Shown piece by piece: positions 27,675 through 34,498 of a DNA stretch of 64,000 nucleotides. The notes beneath the pieces are model-generated. The model did no database searches, was not told the DNA's origin, and saw nothing but the letters and a program-made list of their open reading frames with translations. Position numbers and translations under genes: made by a program. The stretch comes from a virus, in the IMG/VR virus record IMGVR_UViG_3300017917_002795, positions 1-64,000 of that record; one strand, 5' to 3'. Position 1 is the stretch's first letter; each line of letters begins with the position of its first letter.

Positions 27675-28118
27675 ATGAATTTTAAAAAACTTATAGCAAC
27701 TAATCCTACTTTTCGTAGAATTGTAACCGAAGAAGCAAAACGATTTGCTAAAATCATTAAAGAATATGAAGAAAAATCTAGTATCAATGAAGATCGAACT
27801 AATTTTCCGTTGTTACGTGGAATTTTAGGTATGGTTTTTGATGAAGAACGTTTTACAAATGCTGCAGATGTTAGAAAAACTTTAAAAACATTAATTAATT
27901 CATCTGGCGATGATGTTGATTCATTACGAATTGCATTATTTAAGTATAATGATGAAAATCCAGATAAAGTTTATGATTTACATAAACAAATAACCAAAGA
28001 TTTAATGTTTAGAAATCCAAATGAATTAACGTTTACAATTCATGATACCAATCCTCGTCAAACAACTGGTGGTGAACCAACACGTCAACGAGGTGGTGGA
28101 TATTGGACTGGCGATTAA
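27675..28118 (+). CDS. Hypothetical protein (147 aa), possibly virion-associated
   Basis: Starts MNFKKLIATNPTFRRIVTEEAKRFAKIIKEYEE, a basic amphipathic helix that ends with a TE pair, loosely like the tagged leaders but longer. A glycine/arginine-rich C-terminus (TTGGEPTRQRGGGYWTGD) follows a helical centre. Late-type promoter. No family recognised. Confidence 0.7.
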   Translation: MNFKKLIATNPTFRRIVTEEAKRFAKIIKEYEEKSSINEDRTNFPLLRGILGMVFDEERFTNAADVRKTLKTLINSSGDDVDSLRIALFKYNDENPDKVYDLHKQITKDLMFRNPNELTFTIHDTNPRQTTGGEPTRQRGGGYWTGD

Positions 28119-28139
28119 TTGTTCTTTTAGGGCTTGGTT

Positions 28140-28334
28140 ATGCAAAACTCAAACATGTTTCTTAAAGTTGATGTGTTAGATAAGCAAGGTAATGTGCATG
28201 TTAAGTACATTAATAAAAATCACATCATAACAATACGTCAGTCTGATGAAAATATCATAATCGAAATGACTGATTATGAAGAATTACGAGTTCCAAACCA
28301 AAATATACATGTTTTTATGGACCGTTTTAAGTGA
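28140..28334 (+). CDS. Hypothetical small beta protein (64 aa)
   Basis: ATG at 28140 preferred to a TTG two codons upstream. Product has several strands (FLKVDVLDKQGNVHVKYINKNHIITIRQ) ending IHVFMDRFK. Probably a compact beta fold; unassigned. Confidence 0.65.
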   Translation: MQNSNMFLKVDVLDKQGNVHVKYINKNHIITIRQSDENIIIEMTDYEELRVPNQNIHVFMDRFK

Positions 28335-28344
28335 AAACGGTATT

Positions 28345-28358
28345 TATATTTATATAAA
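28345..28358 (+). promoter_or_regulatory. Late-type promoter TATATTTATATAAA
   Basis: 13 nt before the H1-like gene; AGAAGG forms its ribosome site. Confidence 0.55.
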
Positions 28359-28370
28359 AAGAAGGTTAAT

Positions 28371-28556
28371 ATGACATCACAAGAACTTTTCCAAGAAATG
28401 GAACAACATTGGTTATCGTTTAAAGAAAATCACGAACGTTTTACTGAAAAACAAGTAAAAGCAGCTGGAGTTAGAGCTCGAAAATCTATCAATGAACTTA
28501 AAAAACTTGCAAGTAAGTATAGATCGACCCAATTAGCTGAATCGAAAAATGCGTAA
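28371..28556 (+). CDS. Histone H1-like (Hc1-type) protein (61 aa)
   Basis: The stretch QVKAAGVRARKSINELKKLASKYR (about 28-51) matches the Hc1/histone-H1-like pattern (KaaGxRARKaLxELkkLakeyR), a nucleoid-associated family common in Bacteroidota and in their phages. The first 25 residues are acidic/helical. Expected to bind DNA; here under late-type control, so packaging or late nucleoid remodelling is plausible. Overlaps the next gene by 8 nt. Confidence 0.75.
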   Translation: MTSQELFQEMEQHWLSFKENHERFTEKQVKAAGVRARKSINELKKLASKYRSTQLAESKNA

Positions 28557-29109
28557 ACCTATCAATGAACATATCATCGTAACGACATTGCATCAGATGG
28601 TGTATGAACAAGCAGAAGCTGGTAAAATCAGCACTGATAATGCACCATCATCTGATCCTGAGTCTGCATTTACACCAGCTGAAAAAAGATTTTTGGGTAA
28701 ATTTGATGCGTATGGTTCTAATCATTTAGGTATCATATATTCTATTTCAGATGCTGGCATTCGAGAATTCATAGCAAGAAGCGGTAAAGACTTCAATTGC
28801 ACTCCAGACATCCTATTAGGACTTCTTAGAGACAAAATTATTAAGATTGTTCCTTATACCGGATTTGGTCGTAACAGTGATTACACAATCGAATTGCAAT
28901 TATCATTAGATGATGTTAAAGGTTTTGGTGCAGAAGATAAGGAAAAAGCTGAAAAAGGTGCCGAGGGGGGAGGGGGCGGAATGCCAGCTCCTGAAGCTCC
29001 ACCACCACCGCCTGGTCCTGAAAATGCTGGAGTTGTAAAAACTGGTACGGTACTAAAAGAATCTAAAGATATTTTAAGATCTGCTTTAAAGAAGTTATTA
29101 TCTAAATAA
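28549..29109 (+). CDS. Conserved hypothetical protein with Gly/Pro linker (186 aa)
   Basis: Globular part (45-125) includes FTPAEKRFLGKFDAYGSNHLGIIYSISDAGIREF and CTPDILLGLLRDKIIKIVPYTGFGRNSDYTIELQL. A linker with GGGGG and PPPPPGP (about 140-160) joins a C-terminal basic helix (ESKDILRSALKKLLSK). Such linkers are typical of virion or scaffold proteins. Translationally coupled to the H1-like gene. Confidence 0.75.
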   Translation: MRKPINEHIIVTTLHQMVYEQAEAGKISTDNAPSSDPESAFTPAEKRFLGKFDAYGSNHLGIIYSISDAGIREFIARSGKDFNCTPDILLGLLRDKIIKIVPYTGFGRNSDYTIELQLSLDDVKGFGAEDKEKAEKGAEGGGGGMPAPEAPPPPPGPENAGVVKTGTVLKESKDILRSALKKLLSK

Positions 29110-29113
29110 TAAT

Positions 29114-29144
29114 TTTGATCTTTAAAATAATTTTCTTATATTAT
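29114..29144 (+). promoter_or_regulatory. Host-type promoter TTTG-N19-TATATTAT
   Basis: TTTG 29114-29117 and TATATTAT 29137-29144, spacing 19 instead of 20. Confidence 0.55.
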
Positions 29145-29175
29145 TGATAAGAATTATTAATTTAAAAAACAAAAA

Positions 29176-29385
29176 ATGAGTTATTACACAGCAAAAGTTC
29201 AATTGATTGAATCAGTTGATACGCCAAAAGGCACAAAAGAAAAGCGCGTTACTGAAACGTATTTAGTAGAAGCATTATCTGTAACAGAAGCTGAAGCTAA
29301 GGTTATTGAAGATTTCAAAGGTTATAATTTTGATTTTGAAGTGAAATCAGTATCAGCAAATAAAATCATTAAAATTATCGAATAA
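29176..29385 (+). CDS. DUF4494-like protein (69 aa)
   Basis: YYTAKVQLIESVDTPKGTKEKRVTETYLVEALSVTEAEAKVIE closely follows the DUF4494 pattern (ytakv...kkvtetYLVdAlSvTEAEari), a family restricted mostly to Bacteroidota and their phages. Function unknown. It supports the host-phylum call. Overlaps the next start by one base. Confidence 0.85.
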   Translation: MSYYTAKVQLIESVDTPKGTKEKRVTETYLVEALSVTEAEAKVIEDFKGYNFDFEVKSVSANKIIKIIE

Positions 29386-29657
29386 TGTCAATTCAAATAG
29401 GCGAAACAGTAATTGTAACTCAACAAGGAGTTAATCGTGTCGGTGTTGTTTTAGATAAATTCATTGCAAGTAAACGCACAGTATATGACGTTTTATTAGA
29501 AAATCGAACAGCCGTATGTATGATTGGTTCTACTCGTGCAGAAACATATGTTAATACTACACTAACAGATATGCTTTGCAAAACAGAACAAATTGAAACC
29601 ACAATTCCATATAAAGAATTATTGAATAATGATTTGTTACCTATAACTAAATCATAA
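29385..29657 (+). CDS. Hypothetical protein (90 aa)
   Basis: N-terminal strands IQIGETVIVTQQGVNRVGVVLDKFI resemble a KOW/SH3-like barrel; the rest is mixed. One-base overlap with the DUF4494 gene. No catalytic motif. Confidence 0.75.
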   Translation: MSIQIGETVIVTQQGVNRVGVVLDKFIASKRTVYDVLLENRTAVCMIGSTRAETYVNTTLTDMLCKTEQIETTIPYKELLNNDLLPITKS

Positions 29658-29659
29658 TC

Positions 29660-30319
29660 ATGGAAAATTCAATAACACAAGAAATTCTAAAAAATTTAGA
29701 AAATACCGAAGATCAGTATAAAATATGGGATAAATTAACCGTAGAAGATCCTGATTACTTGATGCACAGTCCAATTCCGGTTGGATATAACACCACAGCA
29801 GAACAACGTTACCTAATGCAAAACGTATTAGTTGGATATAGCGGCGGATCATTGTTAGATATTGGGTGTGGTAGATGTGATTTATATGCCGTAGCACGCG
29901 ATTTGGCTGCGGCTAACAATGACATTGTAGCGTATAATGCCATAGATCATAATCCCGTAATGACGCAGTTAGGCGAAGTTAAATGGGGCTTAACGGATAT
30001 TCAAACGGGTGCATTTGAAACCGCTAAATTAGAACCACATGAATGGGTGGTTGCCAATGGTGTATTTACCCAACGACGATGTGAAACTGAAGATGCTGAT
30101 TTAACTAAACTATTTGAGGATGTTGACATTTTGTATAATGTGGCACAATCAGTAGTATCATTTAATCTTCTTAATCCAATTAACAATACCATCCATGAAG
30201 GATTCTTTTATGTGCATCCTGGTTTAATCATGGATATGTTGATTGAAAAATATCGTTTTGTAACGGTCCGAAACAATTATTCACCAGATGTATACACAGT
30301 AACAATTTATAAATTTTAA
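29660..30319 (+). CDS. Class I SAM-dependent methyltransferase (219 aa)
   Basis: Motif I is LLDIGCGRCDLYAVARDL (about 73-90), followed by an acidic AIDHNP (motif II) and EWVVANGVFTQRR in the motif IV position. The C-terminal half is alpha/beta as in class I methyltransferases. No NPPY or DPPY motif is seen, so DNA N6/N4 methylation is unlikely; small molecule, RNA or protein targets are possible. Confidence 0.85.
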   Translation: MENSITQEILKNLENTEDQYKIWDKLTVEDPDYLMHSPIPVGYNTTAEQRYLMQNVLVGYSGGSLLDIGCGRCDLYAVARDLAAANNDIVAYNAIDHNPVMTQLGEVKWGLTDIQTGAFETAKLEPHEWVVANGVFTQRRCETEDADLTKLFEDVDILYNVAQSVVSFNLLNPINNTIHEGFFYVHPGLIMDMLIEKYRFVTVRNNYSPDVYTVTIYKF

Positions 30320-30324
30320 ATATT

Positions 30325-30714
30325 ATGACAATAAGCAGCGTTAATCAGCCATGGGCTATTTCAGACAAAATCCGCAATCGATATGGAAATACTTGGGCGG
30401 ATATTGATTTTATATTCAATGAAAAAATTTCAGAAGAAGTTTTTCGTGAAGATCCAATGATGACTCAAATTGGTGTATTAGAAGTAGCAGGAGCTAAAAT
30501 TAAATTTCGATACAAAGATTTAATTTCATATTCTAAATCAATTGCAGAACAATCTTCAACGTATTCTAGATTTGGCAATGAAACAGCATTTCCGGTGGAA
30601 ATTAAAACATTTACTGTTAATTTAACACCACATGAAATAACCAGAGTTTCGGAAACTTTATCTGATGCGTTGATCACAACGACTAGAGCATACGAATTAG
30701 GTTTATATTTATAA
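30325..30714 (+). CDS. Hypothetical protein (129 aa)
   Basis: No motif recognised. Begins with PWAISDKIRNRYGNTWADIDFIFN and contains a beta-rich centre (IGVLEVAGAKIKFRYKDLI) before helical C-terminus. Five nt after the methyltransferase stop; probably same transcript. Confidence 0.7.
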   Translation: MTISSVNQPWAISDKIRNRYGNTWADIDFIFNEKISEEVFREDPMMTQIGVLEVAGAKIKFRYKDLISYSKSIAEQSSTYSRFGNETAFPVEIKTFTVNLTPHEITRVSETLSDALITTTRAYELGLYL

Positions 30715-30725
30715 AATAAAATAAC

Positions 30726-30920
30726 ATGAATACATATTCATATTCATATCAAATTGATAGTAAACGTGAGCCAATTGGCCGAGTTCATGCACAGAGCTTA
30801 GATGAAGCAAGACAACAAATAGCAGTTATTAAACAGTTACAACTAGAACAATGTGACGTGTTATTTGCAATTAAACAGGAGGAAAAGCCATGCAAACAGA
30901 TTTTACACAGATATTCATAA
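30726..30920 (+). CDS. Hypothetical protein (64 aa)
   Basis: N-terminal YSYSYQIDSKREPIGRVHAQSLDEARQQIAVIKQL looks like a small strand-helix unit of the DUF4494 size class. Overlaps the next gene by 31 nt, and AGGAGG-like AAACAGGAGG within it is a strong ribosome site for that gene. Confidence 0.65.
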   Translation: MNTYSYSYQIDSKREPIGRVHAQSLDEARQQIAVIKQLQLEQCDVLFAIKQEEKPCKQILHRYS

Positions 30921-31345
30921 GTAAAGAAGAATTTAATTTTTTTCTAACATTGAATACACAGGACCGGATTGATTATTTATTTGGTTTATTTCATTCATAT
31001 GAAGCTGGAACTAATTTAGATTTATCTGATTTCTTTAAATCAGTTGCAGCTTCTTTAGAGGAAAAACAAGATTTGGATATAGAAGATGAATTTATAGAAT
31101 TAACGGATAAACGTGATTCAAATTCTAAATTACATCAAGTTGCTGTTATGATTGATGAAGAAAACATAATGATCGAAGCTAACAGTCTACGTGCAATTCG
31201 AGTAGTTATGAACAATTTCATGCAATCTGGTTATATATTGCAACGGGATAAACAAACAGAAAAAATGTTTTCTAAAGATAAGGTTACAAAATATATCCGC
31301 GTATTCAACATCATAGATCAAATTACCGGTATATGTTTTAATTAA
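30890..31345 (+). CDS. Hypothetical protein (151 aa)
   Basis: Unusually strong ribosome site (ACAGGAGG) about 10 nt before ATG. Acidic helical N-terminal half and alpha/beta second half (LHQVAVMIDEENIMIEANSLRAIRVVMNNFM). No motif recognised. Confidence 0.75.
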   Translation: MQTDFTQIFISKEEFNFFLTLNTQDRIDYLFGLFHSYEAGTNLDLSDFFKSVAASLEEKQDLDIEDEFIELTDKRDSNSKLHQVAVMIDEENIMIEANSLRAIRVVMNNFMQSGYILQRDKQTEKMFSKDKVTKYIRVFNIIDQITGICFN

Positions 31346-31351
31346 ACGGAT

Positions 31352-31918
31352 ATGGCAAAGAAACCTCAAGCACCAGAAAACATAGAAAAACAATTTAACA
31401 AGGCTCTCTTTAAAACCGGAGAGCCTGTTTATTTTACTTGGTTAGGTAGTAAAAAATACGGACATGTTACAAATCATAAACAAACTAATTGGGGCATTCA
31501 ATACACAGTTACATCGAATAATACACGTTATCCGTGTGGCATTCAAATCAAAGAATATGGAACCCAATACACCACCGGATGCATCTTCTTCGAAGAAACC
31601 CGAACTATTGGTGCAACGGAACTCAACCGACGAATTGCAGCAGGTGAACAGCCCAGAATCAATCTCCAAATTTATGAAAAGCCCGAAAGGCCAACGCCTC
31701 CGAGCAGAAATGATGATTCGAACAAGCGAAAGTCTAATAGAACAACTAGTGCTAAAAACAACGCAAATTCCTCCAGAACAAACAGCTTGGAAAATGGTAA
31801 TGAGTCTGGCTCTACACGAATGCACTCAAACAATTCAAAAAAACGAAAAGACCCTAAACTCGATGACGCAATCCAACGTCAACGAGACTTTTTAAATGGA
31901 TTTGTGAAACGAGATTAA
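31352..31918 (+). CDS. Hypothetical protein with overprinted C-terminal half (188 aa)
   Basis: First 105 residues look like a normal folded domain (FTWLGSKKYGHVTNHKQTNWGIQYTV...TRTIGATELNRRIAAGEQ). Residues 110-175 are S/N/K/R-rich and low in complexity, exactly where a second ORF in another frame looks well formed, then KLDDAIQRQRDFLNGFV ends it. This gene probably overlaps a second gene rather than being frameshifted, since its own end also looks real. Confidence 0.65.
   Translation: MAKKPQAPENIEKQFNKALFKTGEPVYFTWLGSKKYGHVTNHKQTNWGIQYTVTSNNTRYPCGIQIKEYGTQYTTGCIFFEETRTIGATELNRRIAAGEQPRINLQIYEKPERPTPPSRNDDSNKRKSNRTTSAKNNANSSRTNSLENGNESGSTRMHSNNSKKRKDPKLDDAIQRQRDFLNGFVKRD
31557..31895 (+). 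CDS. Overlapping gene inside the previous gene (112 aa)
   Basis: In the frame offset from the gene at 31352, an ORF with start candidates at 31464 and 31557 encodes ISKFMKSPKGQRLRAEMMIRTSE, then LIEQLVLKTTQIPPEQTAWKMVMSLALHECTQTI, which reads like a conserved helical protein. It lies wholly within the other gene. Start uncertain; 31557 (MEPNTPPDASSS) is chosen. Confidence 0.55.
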   Translation: MEPNTPPDASSSKKPELLVQRNSTDELQQVNSPESISKFMKSPKGQRLRAEMMIRTSESLIEQLVLKTTQIPPEQTAWKMVMSLALHECTQTIQKNEKTLNSMTQSNVNETF

Positions 31919-31945
31919 ACTTTTTCAAAACTTTTTTTGATTTTG

Positions 31946-31977
31946 GTTGGATCGTACTAATATATTTCTTATATTTA
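31946..31977 (+). promoter_or_regulatory. Host-type promoter GTTG-N20-TATATTTA
   Basis: GTTG 31946-31949, TATATTTA 31970-31977, the latter inside a 44-bp repeat shared with 32863-32906. Confidence 0.65.
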
Positions 31978-32008
31978 TAGTATAATTAATTAGTTAACCA
32001 TTTAAAAA
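31965..32008 (+). repeat. 44-bp promoter-leader repeat, copy 1
   Basis: Identical to 32863-32906. Covers the TATATTTA box and the untranslated leader of the gene at 32018. Confidence 0.9.
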
Positions 32009-32017
32009 ATTAAAGTT

Positions 32018-32251
32018 ATGAAAAAGTTGTTGTTTATTACAAATGTAGTTGTTATTAATACATTATTGTTGTCGGTATGTTTATGTACTATTAATCCATT
32101 TAATTTATCAGTTACTGAAATTATTAATAATGGTATTGAATGGCTGTTTTCGCCTAATCCGATTTATAATATTATTATGATTCTAAGTTTTATTAGTTTG
32201 ATCATTTTTAATATTAATCTAATTGTAGATAAAGTAAAATTTAATAAATAA
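32018..32251 (+). CDS. Small membrane protein, two TM segments (77 aa)
   Basis: Basic start MKK, first membrane segment (LLFITNVVVINTLLLSVCLC) and second (IYNIIMILSFISLIIFNINLIV), basic tail. Converges with a minus-strand gene across a bidirectional terminator. Shares its promoter-leader with the secreted protein at 32916. Confidence 0.7.
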   Translation: MKKLLFITNVVVINTLLLSVCLCTINPFNLSVTEIINNGIEWLFSPNPIYNIIMILSFISLIIFNINLIVDKVKFNK

Positions 32252-32255
32252 GATG

Positions 32256-32285
32256 GAAAATGGGGGTACATAACCCCCCATTTTC
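32256..32285. terminator. Bidirectional intrinsic terminator
   Basis: GAAAATGGGGG (32256-32266) pairs perfectly with CCCCCATTTTC (32275-32285); A-run on one side and T-run on the other serve both converging genes. Confidence 0.9.
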
Positions 32286-32304
32286 ATTAATTTATTTTAG
32301 TATT

Positions 32305-32781
32305 TTAAATTCCACCAGCACCTAGAATACCAGAGTCCGACCATTCTTCGTTTGAGTTAAATTGCTTTAAATGCCTTTCGATACCACCGGTGATTTTTTC
32401 ATTTTTTGGATCAAATAATGATCGGAATGAATTTGGTTTCGTTTCTTCCATATCAGTACTTAACCACGCGAGTATAGTTTTATATTTCATTTTATTAACT
32501 AATGCTAATACTTGATCGTATATTTGTTTATTTTTAATACCTCGTACGACTGCGTTATAAACTGACATATTATCGGTACCTAAACCAGCCATGGCAGTTT
32601 TTATTTGCTGAATAATTGCATTAGGATTTAATTGTTCCAATAATGCTTTACGTACTTCTAAATACAAACCATGTTGTTCAATAGTTTCCATAATTGAGTT
32701 AACAACTAATTCTTTCTGTGCAGCTTCTGACAAATTTTTAGTTCCAAAACGCATCATGTTTTCTGCTAATGTGTTTTTCAT
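32305..32781 (-). CDS. Annexin-like protein with NLSE leader (158 aa)
   Basis: Minus-strand gene with ribosome site AAAGGA. It starts MKNTLAENMMRFGTKNLSE, nearly the same 19 residues as the minus-strand gene at 33541. Residues 56-112 (IIQQIKTAMAGLGTD...YNAVVRGIKNKQIYDQVLALV...ILAWLSTDM) resemble one annexin repeat with the GxGTD calcium loop and an acidic residue about 40 positions later. Annexins bind phospholipid; phage relatives are unassigned. The leader ends L-S-E, fitting a prohead-protease site. Confidence 0.65.
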   Translation of the reverse strand: MKNTLAENMMRFGTKNLSEAAQKELVVNSIMETIEQHGLYLEVRKALLEQLNPNAIIQQIKTAMAGLGTDNMSVYNAVVRGIKNKQIYDQVLALVNKMKYKTILAWLSTDMEETKPNSFRSLFDPKNEKITGGIERHLKQFNSNEEWSDSGILGAGGI

Positions 32782-32806
32782 ATTTTTTTCCTTTGTGGTT
32801 ACTTTC
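32759..32806 (-). repeat. 48-bp leader repeat, copy 1
   Basis: Identical to 34361-34408. Covers the ribosome site, start codon and first seven codons of the minus-strand gene. Confidence 0.9.
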
Positions 32807-32809
32807 TTT

Positions 32810-32822
32810 GATATAAATATAG
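32810..32822 (-). promoter_or_regulatory. Late-type promoter CTATATTTATATC (minus strand)
   Basis: Reads on the minus strand, 29 nt before the ATG of the annexin-like gene. Confidence 0.55.
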
Positions 32823-32843
32823 TAATAATGAAAAAACATTTTA

Positions 32844-32875
32844 TTTGGATATATGAAAATATTTTCTTATATTTA
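32844..32875 (+). promoter_or_regulatory. Host-type promoter TTTG-N20-TATATTTA
   Basis: TTTG 32844-32847 and TATATTTA 32868-32875 before the secreted-protein gene; back to back with the minus-strand late promoter. Confidence 0.7.
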
Positions 32876-32906
32876 TAGTATAATTAATTAGTTAACCATT
32901 TAAAAA
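32863..32906 (+). repeat. 44-bp promoter-leader repeat, copy 2
   Basis: Identical to 31965-32008. Confidence 0.9.
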
Positions 32907-32915
32907 TAAGAGATC

Positions 32916-33536
32916 ATGAAAAAGTTAGCATTTATTTTTGTTTTATATACAAATACATTATTTTCACAAAATATAGTAACTGATTATTATAAAGAAATTG
33001 CAGCCCACTCTGAGTATGCAAGTGATGGTATTACTTCATTTACTCCACGTACATGGAAAACAGATATAAAAATATTTGTTAAAGGTAATAAAGATTCTGT
33101 AGCCTATTCAGAATTGATTAAAGTTATCAATGAATTAAATGAATTAATTAATACCATTGAAATTAAAATTGTAGATACAGAACCAGAAGCTAACTTAATT
33201 GTTTTCTTCGGTTGGTTTATAGATTATGAAAAAATTGATCCAAATGTTGCACCGTATACAGCAGAAAATTATGGTTTAGCTGCTATATATCACGGTGAAA
33301 ATAATAATTGGATCCGCGGGTCATTTTATGTTGATGTTGTAAGGTGTGAATGGTTACCAAAAGATCGAGCTGAATTATTAAAACGTCATGCTGTACGTGA
33401 AGAACTTACGCAATCATTAGGTTTAATGAATGATTCAATGAAGTATCCTGATAGTATTTTTTATCAAGAATGGTCATTAGTAACTGAATATTCAGATTTG
33501 GATAAACAAATTATAAAAATGCATTACGCATATTAA
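32916..33536 (+). CDS. Secreted DUF2927-like protein (206 aa)
   Basis: Signal peptide MKKLAFIFVLYTNTLFSQN with likely cut after FSQ. The mature protein follows the DUF2927 pattern: WKTDIKIFVKG, a central strand region (ANLIVFFGWFIDY), and RHAVREELTQSLGLMNDSMKYPDSIFYQEW with the conserved EEL.Q.LGL.ND.....SIF block, then EYSDLDKQIIKMHY. DUF2927 proteins are exported and sometimes placed near metallopeptidases; activity unproven. Unusual cargo for a phage; probably host-derived. Confidence 0.8.
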   Translation: MKKLAFIFVLYTNTLFSQNIVTDYYKEIAAHSEYASDGITSFTPRTWKTDIKIFVKGNKDSVAYSELIKVINELNELINTIEIKIVDTEPEANLIVFFGWFIDYEKIDPNVAPYTAENYGLAAIYHGENNNWIRGSFYVDVVRCEWLPKDRAELLKRHAVREELTQSLGLMNDSMKYPDSIFYQEWSLVTEYSDLDKQIIKMHYAY

Positions 33537-33540
33537 TAAT

Positions 33541-34383
33541 TTATTTTATTTTATTAACATTAACCATCTCACCATAATGCCATGTTAGAACTTCGATATA
33601 ATCTGCATATCCCTTATATTCTGGACAATATCCATCCCCTAATCTTATTCGAATATAATCAACTCCAGCTTTTAATTTTGAACCATTTATATGAAGACTT
33701 TTTGGAATAACCGTTGGATCATCAAATGCTGCTAAAGCTTGATCTGCCCCAGCCCCAGCACCTCTTGCAACAAACAAATCTGATTGCTGTTCTATAGTAC
33801 GATCAGCTGATTCAGATGCTGTACCGTCACTTTGTATAAATGGTTTATTTGGATCTCCAGAATAGTTTGTGGTAACTGGCCGGTTAAATAAATATAAGTA
33901 TGTTGTACCAGATTTTAAATCTGCGTTGTTAGTTACACTACCATAATGTCCAACATAACAAGCTCTTGTCATAAATGAACCTACAATAATCTTATCTGTA
34001 TTATTATTTTCTAACTCTAGAAATCCGTAACCACCAGCACCAGCAACAGCTCCAGATTTAGGATCCCATAATACAAGTTTTTTTGCAAAAACTAAAATAG
34101 TTTTTCCAATTATTTTATTAAGATTGCCCTGATAACCTCCTATATATTCGATCATTGTTTTCCATAATCCATCAGACTTTAAAAACGATCGATTTGGATC
34201 AGATTTCGAAGGAGTAATTGAGATTCCAGGAACGGTCATTAATGATTTTGCATGAGTTCCGGTAATATTAGACTTACCAGAATCAGTTGGTTCTGTTGCC
34301 TGTTCTGCTAATTTAGATCGATCAGTTTCAGAAAGATTTTTTACGCCAAATCTAAGTAAATTTTCTGCTAATGTGTTTTTCAT
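33541..34383 (-). CDS. NLSE-leader protein, copy 2 (280 aa)
   Basis: Start at 34383 (MKNTLAENLLRFGVKNLSE) by match with the paralogous leader at 32781; an in-frame ATG nine codons upstream precedes the ribosome site and is unlikely. After the leader the protein differs fully from its neighbour: a beta-rich region of 240 residues with DPNRSFLKSDGLWKT and DPNKPFIQSDG repeats, VLWDPKSG and GYGFLELENNN. Possibly a virion protein. Converges with the secreted-protein gene, 4 nt apart. Confidence 0.7.
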   Translation of the reverse strand: MKNTLAENLLRFGVKNLSETDRSKLAEQATEPTDSGKSNITGTHAKSLMTVPGISITPSKSDPNRSFLKSDGLWKTMIEYIGGYQGNLNKIIGKTILVFAKKLVLWDPKSGAVAGAGGYGFLELENNNTDKIIVGSFMTRACYVGHYGSVTNNADLKSGTTYLYLFNRPVTTNYSGDPNKPFIQSDGTASESADRTIEQQSDLFVARGAGAGADQALAAFDDPTVIPKSLHINGSKLKAGVDYIRIRLGDGYCPEYKGYADYIEVLTWHYGEMVNVNKIK

Positions 34384-34408
34384 ATTTTTTTCCTTTGTGG
34401 TTACTTTC
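34361..34408 (-). repeat. 48-bp leader repeat, copy 2
   Basis: Identical to 32759-32806, covering ribosome site, start codon and first seven codons. Confidence 0.9.
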
Positions 34409-34420
34409 ATATAAATATAC
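34408..34420 (-). promoter_or_regulatory. Late-type promoter GTATATTTATATG (minus strand)
   Basis: About 25 nt before the minus-strand ATG at 34383. Confidence 0.55.
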
Positions 34421-34442
34421 GAATAAAAAAAAATACCAGTTA

Positions 34443-34474
34443 TTTGGATTTGTGAAAATGTTTATATAATATAT
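34443..34474 (+). promoter_or_regulatory. Host-type promoter TTTG-N20-TAATATAT
   Basis: TTTG 34443-34446 and TAATATAT 34467-34474 before the UVDE gene; same -7 box as at 14840. Confidence 0.5.
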
Positions 34475-34498
34475 AGTATAATCCATTAAATTTATTAT

